Source: an uncultured Pelagibacteraceae bacterium (GTDB taxonomy: Bacteria; Pseudomonadota; Alphaproteobacteria; Pelagibacterales; Pelagibacteraceae). Taken from it: 48,805 bases of DNA. Below the pieces are notes generated by a model. The model saw only the letters and a program-made list of their open reading frames with translations, was not told the origin of the DNA and did no database searches. This document shows, one piece after another, positions 16,292 through 25,816 of the stretch. Made by a program: the position numbers and the translations under genes. The stretch lies in contig CACEBP010000007.1 in the NCBI GenBank assembly GCA_902557785.1, positions 1-48,805 of the forward strand. The letters are read 5' to 3'. Each line of letters starts with the position of its first letter. The first letter of the stretch is position 1.

Positions 16292-17314
16292 TCATTTTAT
16301 TATTTTTTCCAATTTATTTGATAAATAATTATAGACTTTAATTGAGCCATTGGGATTAAGGTGTAATTCATCATAAAAATCATCATAATCTAAATTAATC
16401 TCTTTTGCTAAATTTATACATTTTAAACTTTCATTTTTACAATGCTTCATTATTGCATTTGCTGCAGAAAATAACTCTGAATTAATTCCATATCCTGATA
16501 TTTGAGTTATATAAATTGGATCTGCATTCGACTCTCTCACTTTATTTGTTAGAATATTTAATAATGAAATATACCTGTTAACAAATAATTTATTAACTTC
16601 ATTTTTTTCACTAAATTCTTCAAAGGTTATAAACTTTCTTTCAGATCTTTCTCCATAAACCACACCATCTTTATTGACTATATTTGCTCCTTTTTCAAAA
16701 TTGTATTTAAAATATAAAGCAGCTTTTATAAGACGGAATTTTCCATAAAAAAAGGAATTAGACTCTAAGTATTCTCTTAAATTACCACGGGAGCTAGATT
16801 CTCTAAATTCATCAACTGGCTTATTTTTATAATTAAGTAAATTTTTATCATTAATACCCAAATAAAAAATATAAAATTTTGGATTTAGTTCCTCAATTTT
16901 ATTAAACCAAAAATCAAAAGAATTTATATGACCATTAATTGATAGCCCATCAACTCCTGCATTTACAATTTTTTTATCCTTAAAAAAAGTATCTAAATTA
17001 TTTACAATCGTGTCTTCGAATTTTAAAAATTTTTGATTAGTAGTCGAACCACCTGTAAAAACTACATCAATTTTACCTACGTCTACTGGATTTTTACCAT
17101 ATCTAAATGCGTTCGTATCCCTTTTGTATAATGACTCTCCTTTATAATTAGAAAAACTAAATTTATAAACTCTATAAATATTTCTTTCTGAAGATAAACG
17201 ATAAGAAAAATTGTTCTTAAACCAGTTCCCAAAAAAAAGCTCAATAAAAACTAATAAGCTTAAAAATATAAAAATATTAATTATAATAATTTTTAGAAAA
17301 TATAAGATTTTCAA
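16292..17314 (-). CDS. Membrane-anchored SGNH/GDSL-hydrolase-like protein
   Basis: Probably an extracytoplasmic esterase or acyl/acetyl-group transfer partner. An N-terminal membrane anchor (residues 8-27) is followed by SGNH-fold blocks: block I as FTGGSTTNQ with the nucleophile Ser (near residue 88), block III as FYLGINDKN with the Asn (near 151), and block V as DELHLNPNG with the catalytic Asp-x2-His (near 315). The start is a TTG one base beyond the prpC stop, so it may be translated as the tail of prpB-prpC, without an obvious functional link. The substrate is unknown. Confidence 0.75.
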   Translation of the reverse strand: MKILYFLKIIIINIFIFLSLLVFIELFFGNWFKNNFSYRLSSERNIYRVYKFSFSNYKGESLYKRDTNAFRYGKNPVDVGKIDVVFTGGSTTNQKFLKFEDTIVNNLDTFFKDKKIVNAGVDGLSINGHINSFDFWFNKIEELNPKFYIFYLGINDKNLLNYKNKPVDEFRESSSRGNLREYLESNSFFYGKFRLIKAALYFKYNFEKGANIVNKDGVVYGERSERKFITFEEFSEKNEVNKLFVNRYISLLNILTNKVRESNADPIYITQISGYGINSELFSAANAIMKHCKNESLKCINLAKEINLDYDDFYDELHLNPNGSIKVYNYLSNKLEKIIK

Positions 17315-17315
17315 A

Positions 17316-18440
17316 TTATCTTTGGTTTAAAAGCATTACTTCTCTGACTTCAGCACCTCTATATTTTGATAAAGGTCTAATTAGTTTATTAGAAGCATGT
17401 TGTTCCATAATATGTGCTGACCAGCCAGTTATTCTAGACATCACAAAAATTGGAGTATAAAAATCAATATCTATTCCCATCATGTAATATGTAGGGCCAC
17501 AAGGGAAGTCTACATTTGGGTGAATATTCTTTTTTTCCAACATAACCTTCTCTAAAATTTCATACATTCTTGTATATTTTTCTTTTTTTAAAAGTTTAGC
17601 TACTTTGAACATATAGTGTTTCATCGTTGGTACTCTAGAGTCCCCAGTACGATAAACTCTGTGCCCAAATCCCATTACAACTTTCTTTTTATTTAACGCG
17701 TTTTCAATCCAAGACTTTGCCTTCTCTGGTTTTCCTATCTCTTTCATCATATGCATTACAGCTTCATTTGCCCCACCATGTAATGGACCTTTTAAAGAAG
17801 CTATAGCTCCAGTGATTGCTCCATGTAGATCTGACAAACTTGAAGTAATTGTTCTTGCTGTGAAAGTCGAAACGTTAAAACTGTGTTCAGCATATAAAAT
17901 TAAAGAAATATCAAATGCTCTAACTATCTCTTTATCGGGGACTTTATTGAACATCATTTTAAAAAAATTTTCTGAGAAAGATAAATTTTTACTAGGGGAA
18001 ATTATACTTTTGCCCTTTCTAGATCTAAAATAAGCAGCAACTGCAGTAGGAGTTTTAGCAAATATTCTCATTGCTTTTCTCATATTTGCTTTAGGTGAAT
18101 TGTCTTTAGTATCTTTATCTTCTAGCGCCATTAAACTTACACAAGTTCTAATCACATCCATAGGATGTGCATTTTTTGGCATCTTTTTAATATCGCTTAA
18201 TATTTGTTTTGAAAGTTTTCTCTCAGATCTCTCTTGTTTGATAAATTTTTTAAGCTGATTTTTATTTGGAAGCTCACCATTAAGAACTAGATATGCAACT
18301 TCCTCAAAATCACATTTATCACAAAGTTCTTGAACTGTGTATCCTCTATATGTGAGCGCACTTAACTCTGGCACTACATGAGATATTGTTGTTTCATCAA
18401 CAACTATACCAAGTAAACCTTTTTTAATTTCTTCACTCAT
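17316..18440 (-). CDS. prpC: 2-methylcitrate synthase / citrate synthase family
   Basis: Condenses propionyl-CoA (or acetyl-CoA) with oxaloacetate. Active-site signatures of the short citrate synthase family are visible: GPLHGGANEAVMHM (His, near residue 217), VVMGFGHRVYRTGDSR (His, near 255) and the Asp-bearing region VDFPCGPTYYMMG (near 312). The length (374) is that of methylcitrate synthases, not the roughly 430-residue hexameric GltA. The overlap with prpB (TAATG) makes the methylcitrate role much more likely than a general citrate synthase. Confidence 0.88.
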   Translation of the reverse strand: MSEEIKKGLLGIVVDETTISHVVPELSALTYRGYTVQELCDKCDFEEVAYLVLNGELPNKNQLKKFIKQERSERKLSKQILSDIKKMPKNAHPMDVIRTCVSLMALEDKDTKDNSPKANMRKAMRIFAKTPTAVAAYFRSRKGKSIISPSKNLSFSENFFKMMFNKVPDKEIVRAFDISLILYAEHSFNVSTFTARTITSSLSDLHGAITGAIASLKGPLHGGANEAVMHMMKEIGKPEKAKSWIENALNKKKVVMGFGHRVYRTGDSRVPTMKHYMFKVAKLLKKEKYTRMYEILEKVMLEKKNIHPNVDFPCGPTYYMMGIDIDFYTPIFVMSRITGWSAHIMEQHASNKLIRPLSKYRGAEVREVMLLNQR

Positions 18441-19336
18441 TATTCATGCCCTTCTGTAGAAAAATCTGTAATTTTTTTATCTGGCGTATTGTATTTCTCA
18501 TATTCTACTAACTCGTACAACCTTTTTCTAGTCTGCATTTTGTCAATAATATTGTTTTGATGGCCATCATTAAATATTGATTTTAAACCTATTTCGACAT
18601 TTTGCATTGCTAGTCTTTGTGTGCTTACTGGATAGATTACTAGGTTGTAACCTAAACTTTCTAATTGTTTTTTATCCAATAATTTAGATTTTCCAAACTC
18701 TGTCATATTAGCCAACAAATATCCTTTAGCTATCTTTCTAACTTTTTCGAATTCACTTTCATCTTTCATAGCTTCAGGAAAAATCATATCTGCTCCTGCA
18801 TCTTCGTAAGCTTTGACTCTCTCTAGTGTTTTATCTAAACCTTCAACAGAATTAGCATCTGTTCTAGCTATAATTAAAAAATTTTTATCTTTTCTAGCCT
18901 TTACGGAATCTTGAATTTTCCTTACCATTTCTTCTTTAGATACAAGTTCTTTATTATCTAAGTGGCCGCATCTTTTTTCAGCTATTTGGTCTTCTAAATG
19001 ACATCCAGCTAAACCTTTATTTTCAAAAACCTCAATCGTTTTTTTACAATTTCCAAATCCTGTATCAATATCAACTATTGTTGGAAGATCAGTAACTCTC
19101 GATATTTGATTACTTCGATTGCTAACTTGATCTAGTGTTGTTAAACCGATATCTGGTAAACCTAGATCATTAGACATAACTCCCCCTGAAACATAAACTC
19201 CATCAAAACCAATTTCAGCTATAAGCTTTGCACAAAGTGGGTTATATGCACCTGGAAATCTTAATAATTTTTTTGATTTTAAACCTTTAATTAAATCTGA
19301 ACGTTTTTCTGATACTGTTTTTTTAGTAAAATGCAT
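18440..19336 (-). CDS. prpB: 2-methylisocitrate lyase
   Basis: Splits 2-methylisocitrate into succinate and pyruvate, the last step of the methylcitrate cycle for propionate. The isocitrate-lyase superfamily motif is present as EKRCGHLDNKEL (near residue 121), and metal and substrate residues occur in VDIDTGFGN (near 88) and IARTDANSVEG (near 155). The length (298) is typical of PrpB. It is the first gene of prpB-prpC; no prpD (methylcitrate dehydratase) is nearby, so either aconitases substitute or prpD is elsewhere. Confidence 0.92.
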   Translation of the reverse strand: MHFTKKTVSEKRSDLIKGLKSKKLLRFPGAYNPLCAKLIAEIGFDGVYVSGGVMSNDLGLPDIGLTTLDQVSNRSNQISRVTDLPTIVDIDTGFGNCKKTIEVFENKGLAGCHLEDQIAEKRCGHLDNKELVSKEEMVRKIQDSVKARKDKNFLIIARTDANSVEGLDKTLERVKAYEDAGADMIFPEAMKDESEFEKVRKIAKGYLLANMTEFGKSKLLDKKQLESLGYNLVIYPVSTQRLAMQNVEIGLKSIFNDGHQNNIIDKMQTRKRLYELVEYEKYNTPDKKITDFSTEGHE

Positions 19337-19377
19337 TCGAAAGGATTTATATTAGAGCACGGTCTAAAAATCAAAGA

Positions 19378-19977
19378 TTATTTAATAAGTATAAATAGTC
19401 CAGTTAAAACTAATAAAACGGCTAGCAAATATTCGATAATTTTTTTTATTTTTGGATTTTTTATAAATCTTCTTAAACCACTTCCAAACAAAGCCCATAA
19501 ACTAATTGTTGGAAAACATATTACTGCAGCAGTAATTGTTACAAATGCAACACCAATAAAAATATTTTCTTCAGTAGGAAAGAAACCTGAAGCAACTGTA
19601 ACAGCAATTGACCAAGCTTTTGGATTTATAAATTGAAATAAAGAAGCTTCATAAAATCTTAAAGGTCTACCTGTATCTTTCTGAACCATGCTAAAAGAAC
19701 CAATCATTTTCCATCCTAAATAAACTAAATAAATAAAACATAAAATTTTCATATAAAATTGAACTTGAGGATAAATTAAAAATAAATTAGCTAAACCAAA
19801 ACAAGTTAATCCGATTTGCAAAATATGACCTAAAGGAATTCCAATTAAATGGGGTAGAGTTCTTATAAAACCAAATTTCATTCCTGATGCAGTAAGCATC
19901 GCGTTATTTGGGCCCGGTGTAAAAAACATTGTAAAATAAAAAGCTGATAATGCTGAGAACAAAGCATAAGTAATCAT
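19378..19977 (-). CDS. LysE/RhtB-family amino-acid exporter
   Basis: Inner-membrane exporter for amino acids or related metabolites. The 199-residue protein has six hydrophobic segments and the family signature FTPGPNNAMLTASGMKFG (near residue 20), followed by PHLIGIPLGHILQ. The second half shows FQFINPKAWSIAV, also typical of the family. It overlaps the upstream phosphatase gene by an ATGA stop/start, so the two are co-translated. The substrate cannot be assigned. Confidence 0.9.
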   Translation of the reverse strand: MITYALFSALSAFYFTMFFTPGPNNAMLTASGMKFGFIRTLPHLIGIPLGHILQIGLTCFGLANLFLIYPQVQFYMKILCFIYLVYLGWKMIGSFSMVQKDTGRPLRFYEASLFQFINPKAWSIAVTVASGFFPTEENIFIGVAFVTITAAVICFPTISLWALFGSGLRRFIKNPKIKKIIEYLLAVLLVLTGLFILIK

Positions 19978-20636
19978 AAATATTTTTCTATAACTTTGTC
20001 AAACCCAATGAAGTCAATAATTAATTCATCATGCTTAATTTCTTTTTCAGATTTTTCAGTATATCCATTTTTAACTAACACAAATGGTAAATTAGCATTA
20101 TGAGCTGAATTGGCATCAACCTCACTATCACCAACCATAATTGTTTTTTTTAAATCTCCACCTATAATTTCAACAACATCAGTTAAATGTCTAGGATCAG
20201 GTTTATTGAATGAAAACGTGTCACAACCAGCAACATATTCAAAATATTTATACATGTCTAATTTCTTCAAAAGGTCTACAGCTAATTTTTCTTGTTTATT
20301 AGTACATACACCCAAAGAAATATTTTTATTTTTAGCCCAATTAAAAAACTCAATAGATCCTTTCAACGGTTGACTGTTTTGATCAATATTTTTTGAGTAA
20401 TAATCAAGAAACTCTTTAGTCATTTCTTTTTTTGTTTTTTCATCTTTTATTTCCTCTTTAAAAGACCTTTGCATCATTACCCATGCACCTTTGCCTGCTA
20501 AAGATTTTATATCTGATAACTTTTTTTCAGCATGGCCAAATTTCCTCATGACATGATTGTGAGCTGCCATTAAATCTGGCGCAGTATTGACTATAGTACC
20601 GTCTAAATCAAAAAGAATTGTATAAATTTGAGTCAT
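19974..20636 (-). CDS. gph: HAD-family phosphatase, phosphoglycolate-phosphatase-like
   Basis: Haloacid-dehalogenase hydrolase, probably removing 2-phosphoglycolate produced during DNA repair or metabolism. The motifs are in order: FDLDGTIVNTAPDL (nucleophile and acid Asp, residues 9-22), GVCTNK (motif II, near 113), FNKPDPRHL (motif III Lys, near 148) and MVGDSEVDANSAHNA (motif IV, near 170). The cap sits between motifs I and II. The closest named type is Gph; other small phosphoesters remain possible. Confidence 0.85.
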   Translation of the reverse strand: MTQIYTILFDLDGTIVNTAPDLMAAHNHVMRKFGHAEKKLSDIKSLAGKGAWVMMQRSFKEEIKDEKTKKEMTKEFLDYYSKNIDQNSQPLKGSIEFFNWAKNKNISLGVCTNKQEKLAVDLLKKLDMYKYFEYVAGCDTFSFNKPDPRHLTDVVEIIGGDLKKTIMVGDSEVDANSAHNANLPFVLVKNGYTEKSEKEIKHDELIIDFIGFDKVIEKYL

Positions 20637-20705
20637 TTTAAAAGTATTAAAAAGAAATATTTTGTGACTTATTTCAGTTACATTATTAATGTAAAGAAAT
20701 TTTTA

Positions 20706-21350
20706 ATGAAAAGAAATAATAAATTGCATAAAGCGAATTCCTACAGACTTTCTCAAGAAGTTTTAAGAAATAAAGCTTTATCAAAAGGAGTAAATCTAAT
20801 AGCTCCAGAGACAATTTTTTTATCAAAAGATACTTCATTTGGAAAGAACGTTACTGTTGAGCCGTATGTAGTTTTTGGGCCAAAAGTAAAAATTGGTAAT
20901 AATTCACATATTAAATCTTTTAGCCACTTAGAAGGAACTAAAATTGAAAAAAATGTTGTTGTAGGTCCTTACGCAAGGTTAAGAGAGGGAACTGTTTTAA
21001 AAGAAAATTCTAAAATAGGTAATTTTGTTGAAACTAAAAAATCAAATATTAATAAAAATTCTAAAGTAAATCATTTATCATATATCGGTGATACATTTAT
21101 CGGAAAAAATTCAAATATAGGTGCAGGGACGATTACTTGTAATTATGACGGTGTTAAAAAATCCAAAACTAAAATATCAGATAATGTTTTTATTGGATCT
21201 AATTCTTCCCTTGTTGCACCAGTCAATGTTAATAAAGATAGTATAGTTGGAGCTGGGTCTGTAATAACAAAGAATGTTAAGACAAAAACACTGGCTATAA
21301 CTAGAGCTCCCCAAATTGAAATAAAAAACTATAAGAGAAAGAAAAAATAA
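20706..21350 (+). CDS. glmU: GlmU acetyltransferase domain only
   Basis: Left-handed beta-helix domain matching the C-terminal half of GlmU, which acetylates glucosamine-1-phosphate on the way to UDP-GlcNAc. Hexapeptide repeats run through the protein, and close matches to bifunctional GlmU include VGPYARLREG (near residue 94), VNHLSYIGDTFIG with the catalytic His (near 122) and NIGAGTITCNYDGVKK (near 139). The whole N-terminal uridyltransferase domain (about 230 residues) is missing, so UDP-GlcNAc synthesis needs a separate enzyme. The ATG at 20706 was chosen; an upstream TTG at 20628 would overlap gph. Its stop overlaps the glmS start. Confidence 0.88.
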   Translation: MKRNNKLHKANSYRLSQEVLRNKALSKGVNLIAPETIFLSKDTSFGKNVTVEPYVVFGPKVKIGNNSHIKSFSHLEGTKIEKNVVVGPYARLREGTVLKENSKIGNFVETKKSNINKNSKVNHLSYIGDTFIGKNSNIGAGTITCNYDGVKKSKTKISDNVFIGSNSSLVAPVNVNKDSIVGAGSVITKNVKTKTLAITRAPQIEIKNYKRKKK

Positions 21351-23167
21351 TGTGTGGAATAATTGGAATAGCTAGCAATAAACCTGTTTCAATAAATATA
21401 ATTAATTCATTAAAAAAACTGGAATACAGGGGTTATGACTCTGCTGGTTTAGCGACTTTGACAGACAATACTATTAACGAAAAAAAATGTTCTGGAAGAG
21501 TGGAAGAATTAGAAAAAATTCTTTTTAAAACACCTTCTAATGGAAACATTGGCATTGGTCATGTTAGGTGGGCAACTCACGGAATTCCAAATTTAGTAAA
21601 TGCACATCCTCATTCAACCGACCAAGTTTCAGTGGTTCATAATGGTATAATAGAAAATTCGGATGAGTTAAAAAAAGAACTAGAAGCTGAAGGAATATTA
21701 TTTAAGTCTCAAACTGATACAGAAGTTGTAACATTATTGATTACAGAGGCATTAAAAAAAAACAACCCTTTGAACTCAGTTTTTAAAACTTTAAAAAAAT
21801 TGAAAGGTAGTTTTGCTTTAGGAATAATTTTTAAAAATTTCTCAAATATTATTATTGGAGCAAGAAGAGGCAGCCCATTAGCCGTTGGATACTCAAAAGA
21901 AGAAAATTACATTGGTTCAGACTCGTATGCTTTAAAATCAATGACAAATAAAATTTCCTACCTAGATGATGGTGAGTTATGTTTATTAACAAAAGATGAA
22001 GTTAGTTTTTATGATGCAAATCTTAAAAAGATAAATAAAAAAATTCTTACAATGTCAGAAAATGATACTTCAACTGATAAAGGTGAATTTAAACATTTTA
22101 TGATTAAAGAAATTGTAGAACAGCCTGATACTGTAAGAAATTGTATAGATGAGTACGTTGATAGTCTTAAAAAAAATATTAATATTTTTAATTTTCCAAT
22201 AGAACCACAAAAAATAAATAAAATTATACTAATAGGCTGTGGCACTGCTTATAATTCATGTTTGACAGCAAAATATTGGTTCGAGGAATTAACCTCTATA
22301 GATATTGAGATAGATATCGCTTCTGAATTTAGGTATAGAAAATTAAAGTTCGACTCTAACAACCTTTATATTTTTGTCTCTCAATCAGGAGAAACAGCTG
22401 ATACCGCAGCAGCTCTAGATATATGTAAAAAAAATAACGTTAAAACTTGTTCAATAGTTAACGTAATTGAAAGTACGATTGCTAGAAATTCTGATTGGGT
22501 TTTACCTATTCATGCCGGTATAGAAATCGGAGTCGCATCAACTAAAGCATTTTTAGGCCAACTAACAGTGCTTTATATTTTGTGTTTAAAATTAGCTTTT
22601 ATAAGAAAAGATATTGATGAAAAGACCTACATAAAAAAAATAAGTAATTTAAAAAAACTACCTGAAGCAATTAAAAGATGTATTAAAAACGATAGCAATG
22701 TGCAACTCATGGCAAAAGAATTCGCTTCAGCTAAAGGATCAATGTTCTTAGGAAGAGGGTCTTCATTTCCTATAGCTTTAGAAGGAGCGTTAAAACTAAA
22801 AGAATTATCATACTTGCACGCAGAGGGTTATCCAGCTGGCGAAATGAAACACGGACCTTTAGCTTTAATTGAAGAGGGTTTGCCGGTAATAGTTATTGCA
22901 CCAAAAGACAAATACTTTGAAAAAACTATTTCAAATATGCAAGAAGTTATAGCAAGAGGAGGAAAAATACTCTTTATCACAGATCAAAAAAAAGAATCTT
23001 TGAATGAAAATATAAGATTTGGTTTTAGAGTTCCGCATATTGATAACTTATTATCACCAATGCTATTAACATTACCATTACAAATGCTAGCCTATCATGT
23101 TGCTTTATTAAAAAATTGTGATGTTGACAAACCTAGAAATTTAGCAAAATCAGTAACAGTAGAATAA
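21350..23167 (+). CDS. glmS: Glutamine-fructose-6-phosphate aminotransferase (isomerizing)
   Basis: Makes glucosamine-6-phosphate from fructose-6-phosphate and glutamine, the entry to amino-sugar and peptidoglycan synthesis. The Cys2 nucleophile is in MCGIIGIAS; glutaminase motifs GYDSAGLA and GHVRWATHG follow, then two SIS domains with GCGTAYNSC (near residue 298), SQSGETADTAAAL (near 344) and EGYPAGEMKHGP (near 494), ending in the family tail PRNLAKSVTVE. The length of 605 is normal. It overlaps the truncated glmU by one base, so the genes act and are expressed together. Confidence 0.97.
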   Translation: MCGIIGIASNKPVSINIINSLKKLEYRGYDSAGLATLTDNTINEKKCSGRVEELEKILFKTPSNGNIGIGHVRWATHGIPNLVNAHPHSTDQVSVVHNGIIENSDELKKELEAEGILFKSQTDTEVVTLLITEALKKNNPLNSVFKTLKKLKGSFALGIIFKNFSNIIIGARRGSPLAVGYSKEENYIGSDSYALKSMTNKISYLDDGELCLLTKDEVSFYDANLKKINKKILTMSENDTSTDKGEFKHFMIKEIVEQPDTVRNCIDEYVDSLKKNINIFNFPIEPQKINKIILIGCGTAYNSCLTAKYWFEELTSIDIEIDIASEFRYRKLKFDSNNLYIFVSQSGETADTAAALDICKKNNVKTCSIVNVIESTIARNSDWVLPIHAGIEIGVASTKAFLGQLTVLYILCLKLAFIRKDIDEKTYIKKISNLKKLPEAIKRCIKNDSNVQLMAKEFASAKGSMFLGRGSSFPIALEGALKLKELSYLHAEGYPAGEMKHGPLALIEEGLPVIVIAPKDKYFEKTISNMQEVIARGGKILFITDQKKESLNENIRFGFRVPHIDNLLSPMLLTLPLQMLAYHVALLKNCDVDKPRNLAKSVTVE

Positions 23168-23168
23168 A

Positions 23169-23585
23169 ATGAAATCTAATTACAAGGCTATGCTTTTGTC
23201 ATGTATTGATCCAAGATTTCAACCAATTATTTATAATTATTTAAAAAAAAAGAAACTTACAGGAAAATATAGTTCTTTCACAATAGCTGGATCAGCTATA
23301 GGCGTTACAGCTAATAAATTTAAAAAATGGCATAAAACTTTTTGGGAAAATTTTGATACATCTGTTAAATTGCACAATATAAAAACACTAATAGTTATTA
23401 ATCACCGAGATTGTGGAGCAGCGAAAATAATTAATGGAAAAAAAGAATTTTCAAAGCTTAATGAAACAAAAGTACACAAAAACTCTTTTCAAAAAATGAA
23501 AAAAATATTTAAGAAAAAATATCCAAAATTAAGCATTGAGTTAAAAATTATTTCATTAAATAGCAAAGTAGAAACATTTAGGTAA
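23169..23585 (+). CDS. Short beta-carbonic-anhydrase-like protein
   Basis: The 138-residue protein carries the three-residue zinc site of beta-class carbonic anhydrases: Cys in LSCIDPRF (near residue 12) and His plus Cys in NHRDCGAAK (near 79). The family's Asp/Arg dyad appears as DPR. It is much shorter than ordinary beta-CAs (about 200-220), lacking C-terminal helices, so activity is uncertain. Small CA-like proteins of this kind are often left unnamed. It starts one base after the glmS stop. Confidence 0.65.
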   Translation: MKSNYKAMLLSCIDPRFQPIIYNYLKKKKLTGKYSSFTIAGSAIGVTANKFKKWHKTFWENFDTSVKLHNIKTLIVINHRDCGAAKIINGKKEFSKLNETKVHKNSFQKMKKIFKKKYPKLSIELKIISLNSKVETFR

Positions 23586-23648
23586 ATAATTTGCTAATAT
23601 TGTATTGAATATCTTTAATCAATACTCTATATATATCGCAAGTTGAAT

Positions 23649-25025
23649 ATGAAAAAATGGAATTTAAATAGTTGGGCAAGATTTCCTGCTAAACATCTAC
23701 CTGTTTATCAGAATAAAGAGGAACTTGATTTAGTTTTAAGTAAAATTAAAAAATATCCTCCACTGGTTTTTGCCGGAGAATCTAGATCTCTAAAAAAATC
23801 TTTAGCTGAAGTAGCTGAGGGTAAAGCGTTTTTATTACAAGGTGGTGATTGTGCAGAGAGTTTTGCTGAATTTCATCCCGACAATATAAGAGATACTTTT
23901 AAAGTTCTTTTACAGATGTCTTTAGTTTTGACTGCCTCCGCTTCGGTGCCCGTTGTTAAAGTAGGTAGGATAGCTGGACAATTTTCTAAACCAAGAAGTG
24001 CTCCAACTGAAAAAAAAGATGGGAAGGAGTTGCCAAGTTATCTAGGTGACAATATTAATGGAACAGAATTTACAGAAAAAGCTAGAATTCCAGATGCAAA
24101 AAGATTATTTAGAGCATATTCACAATCAGCCTCAACACTAAATCTTTTAAGAGCTTTTTCACAAGGAGGTTTTGCTGATCTCAGACAAGTACATTTATGG
24201 AACTTAGGATTTATAAAAGATAAAACTAAAGGCAAATATAAAGAGATTGAAGATAAGATTAGTGATGCACTAGCTTTTATGGAAGCTTGTGGAATTAATT
24301 CAGATAACAATAGAAGATTAAGAACTGTAAATTTTTATACTTCACATGAAGCTTTACATCTACCATTCGAGGAGTCCATGACGCGTGTAGACTCAACAAC
24401 TGGAGAATATCACGATACTTCAGCACATTTTGTATGGATTGGTGACAGAACAAGACAACCTGACGGAGCTCATGTAGAATTTTGCAGAGGTATAAAAAAT
24501 CCAATAGGTCTTAAATGTGGTCCAACATTAAAACCAGAAGAATTAATTAATTTATGCAATATTCTTAATCCTGAAAATGAAGCTGGTAGATTAACTCTTA
24601 TTTCAAGATTTGGAGCCGACAATGTTCAAAAATATTTACCAAAATTAATGCGGGCAATCAAAAAAGAAGGTCTTAAAGTTATTTGGTCTTGCGATCCTAT
24701 GCATGGAAATACGATTAAAGCAGCTACAGGATTTAAAACTAGACCTTTTGAAAATGTTCTTAAAGAAGTAAAAAATTTCTTTGCAGTTAGTCACGCAGAA
24801 AAAAGTTATGCTGGTGGTTTGCATATCGAAATGACTGGTCAAAATGTAACTGAATGCACAGGTGGTGCACAAAAAATCTCTGAGAAAGATCTCTCCAGCA
24901 GATATAGAACACATTGTGATCCAAGATTAAATGCAGACCAAGCTTTAGAATTAGCTTTCTTAATTTCTGAAGAAATCAAGAAAAATTCAAAAATATCAAA
25001 TAAAATTATTCAAGCTGCGTCTTAA
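23649..25025 (+). CDS. aroG: 3-deoxy-7-phosphoheptulonate (DAHP) synthase, class II
   Basis: First enzyme of the shikimate pathway, joining phosphoenolpyruvate and erythrose-4-phosphate. Class II (plant-like) features: W-x-P-like start [23 protein letters not shown] (metal-binding Cys, near residue 61), [14 protein letters not shown] (near 105), LWIGDRTRQ-like [25 protein letters not shown] (near 344) and ending [16 protein letters not shown]. The ATG at 23649 is preferred to a TTG two codons earlier. The length of 458 matches class II enzymes and excludes the shorter class I type. Confidence 0.94.
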   Translation: MKKWNLNSWARFPAKHLPVYQNKEELDLVLSKIKKYPPLVFAGESRSLKKSLAEVAEGKAFLLQGGDCAESFAEFHPDNIRDTFKVLLQMSLVLTASASVPVVKVGRIAGQFSKPRSAPTEKKDGKELPSYLGDNINGTEFTEKARIPDAKRLFRAYSQSASTLNLLRAFSQGGFADLRQVHLWNLGFIKDKTKGKYKEIEDKISDALAFMEACGINSDNNRRLRTVNFYTSHEALHLPFEESMTRVDSTTGEYHDTSAHFVWIGDRTRQPDGAHVEFCRGIKNPIGLKCGPTLKPEELINLCNILNPENEAGRLTLISRFGADNVQKYLPKLMRAIKKEGLKVIWSCDPMHGNTIKAATGFKTRPFENVLKEVKNFFAVSHAEKSYAGGLHIEMTGQNVTECTGGAQKISEKDLSSRYRTHCDPRLNADQALELAFLISEEIKKNSKISNKIIQAAS

Positions 25026-25071
25026 TAATTATTGTAATTATTAAGACCAAACCTTAAAAGAGAGGTAAGGT
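25021..25071 (+). promoter_or_regulatory. Two stacked hairpins between aroG and nadE
   Basis: CTTAATAATTA (25021-25031) pairs perfectly with TAATTATTAAG (25035-25045), an 11-bp stem that overlaps the aroG stop codon. A second pair, ACCTTA (25051-25056) with TAAGGT (25066-25071), would include the AAGG that could serve as the nadE ribosome site. No T-run follows either stem. This may mark an mRNA processing site or mild translational control of nadE. Confidence 0.4.
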
Positions 25072-25078
25072 ATTAATT

Positions 25079-25816
25079 ATGGATGTAAAAAAAAGAGCGA
25101 AAATAATAATCGACTGGATAGACAACTATTGCAATAACACTTCTTATAAGCCAAAATCATTGGTAGTTGGAATATCGGGTGGAATAGACTCTTCTGTAGT
25201 TAGTACTTTATGTGCAAACACTGGTAGAAAAACAATTGTGTTAACAATGCCAATTAAACAAATCAAATCTCAACATGATTTGAGTTTGACACATGCTAAA
25301 TGGTTAAAGCAAAAATATAAAAATGTTGAACACCATTTGTTGGAGATGGATAAAATCTTTAACTCATTTTCTCAAGTTTTAAATAAATTTGACAATGAGC
25401 ATGGATATGCAAACTCAAGAGCAAGGTTGAGAATGGCGACTTTATACCAAGTAGCAGCAGCAAATAATGGAATTGTTGTTGGTACAGGTAACAAAGTCGA
25501 AGATTTTGGCGTTGGTTTTTATACTAAATATGGCGATGGTGGGGTTGATATCTCCCCTATAGCTGACTGTAACAAATCTCAAGTGTGGGAGCTAGGAAGA
25601 CATCTTGGTGTGTCGGAAGAAATAATTAAGGCCCAACCCACTGATGGACTATGGGATGATGGAAGAAATGATGTAGAACAACTGGGAATGAGTTACGCAG
25701 ATTTAGAGAAAGCTATGGAAAATAAAGACGATCCAAACTATCAAAAATATTTAGAAATAAGAGAGAAAAATTTACACAAGATGAATCCGATACCGGTATG
25801 TACATTTAATGAATAG
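25079..25816 (+). CDS. nadE: NAD synthetase, ammonia-dependent
   Basis: Amidates deamido-NAD to NAD+ using ammonia. The ATP-pyrophosphatase P-loop is GISGGIDSSVVSTL (residues 30-43); ANSRARLRMATLYQVA (near 104) and GTGNKVEDFGVGFYTKYGDG (near 139) are typical NadE motifs. At 245 residues it lacks a nitrilase-type glutaminase domain, so it depends on free ammonia or a partner. The stop overlaps the start of cysS by eight bases. Confidence 0.95.
   Translation: MDVKKRAKIIIDWIDNYCNNTSYKPKSLVVGISGGIDSSVVSTLCANTGRKTIVLTMPIKQIKSQHDLSLTHAKWLKQKYKNVEHHLLEMDKIFNSFSQVLNKFDNEHGYANSRARLRMATLYQVAAANNGIVVGTGNKVEDFGVGFYTKYGDGGVDISPIADCNKSQVWELGRHLGVSEEIIKAQPTDGLWDDGRNDVEQLGMSYADLEKAMENKDDPNYQKYLEIREKNLHKMNPIPVCTFNE

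Noticed and set aside
20628-20705. TTG start giving a longer GlmU acetyltransferase
   Set aside because: It would overlap gph on the other strand and add residues without GlmU similarity; the ATG at 20706 fits better.
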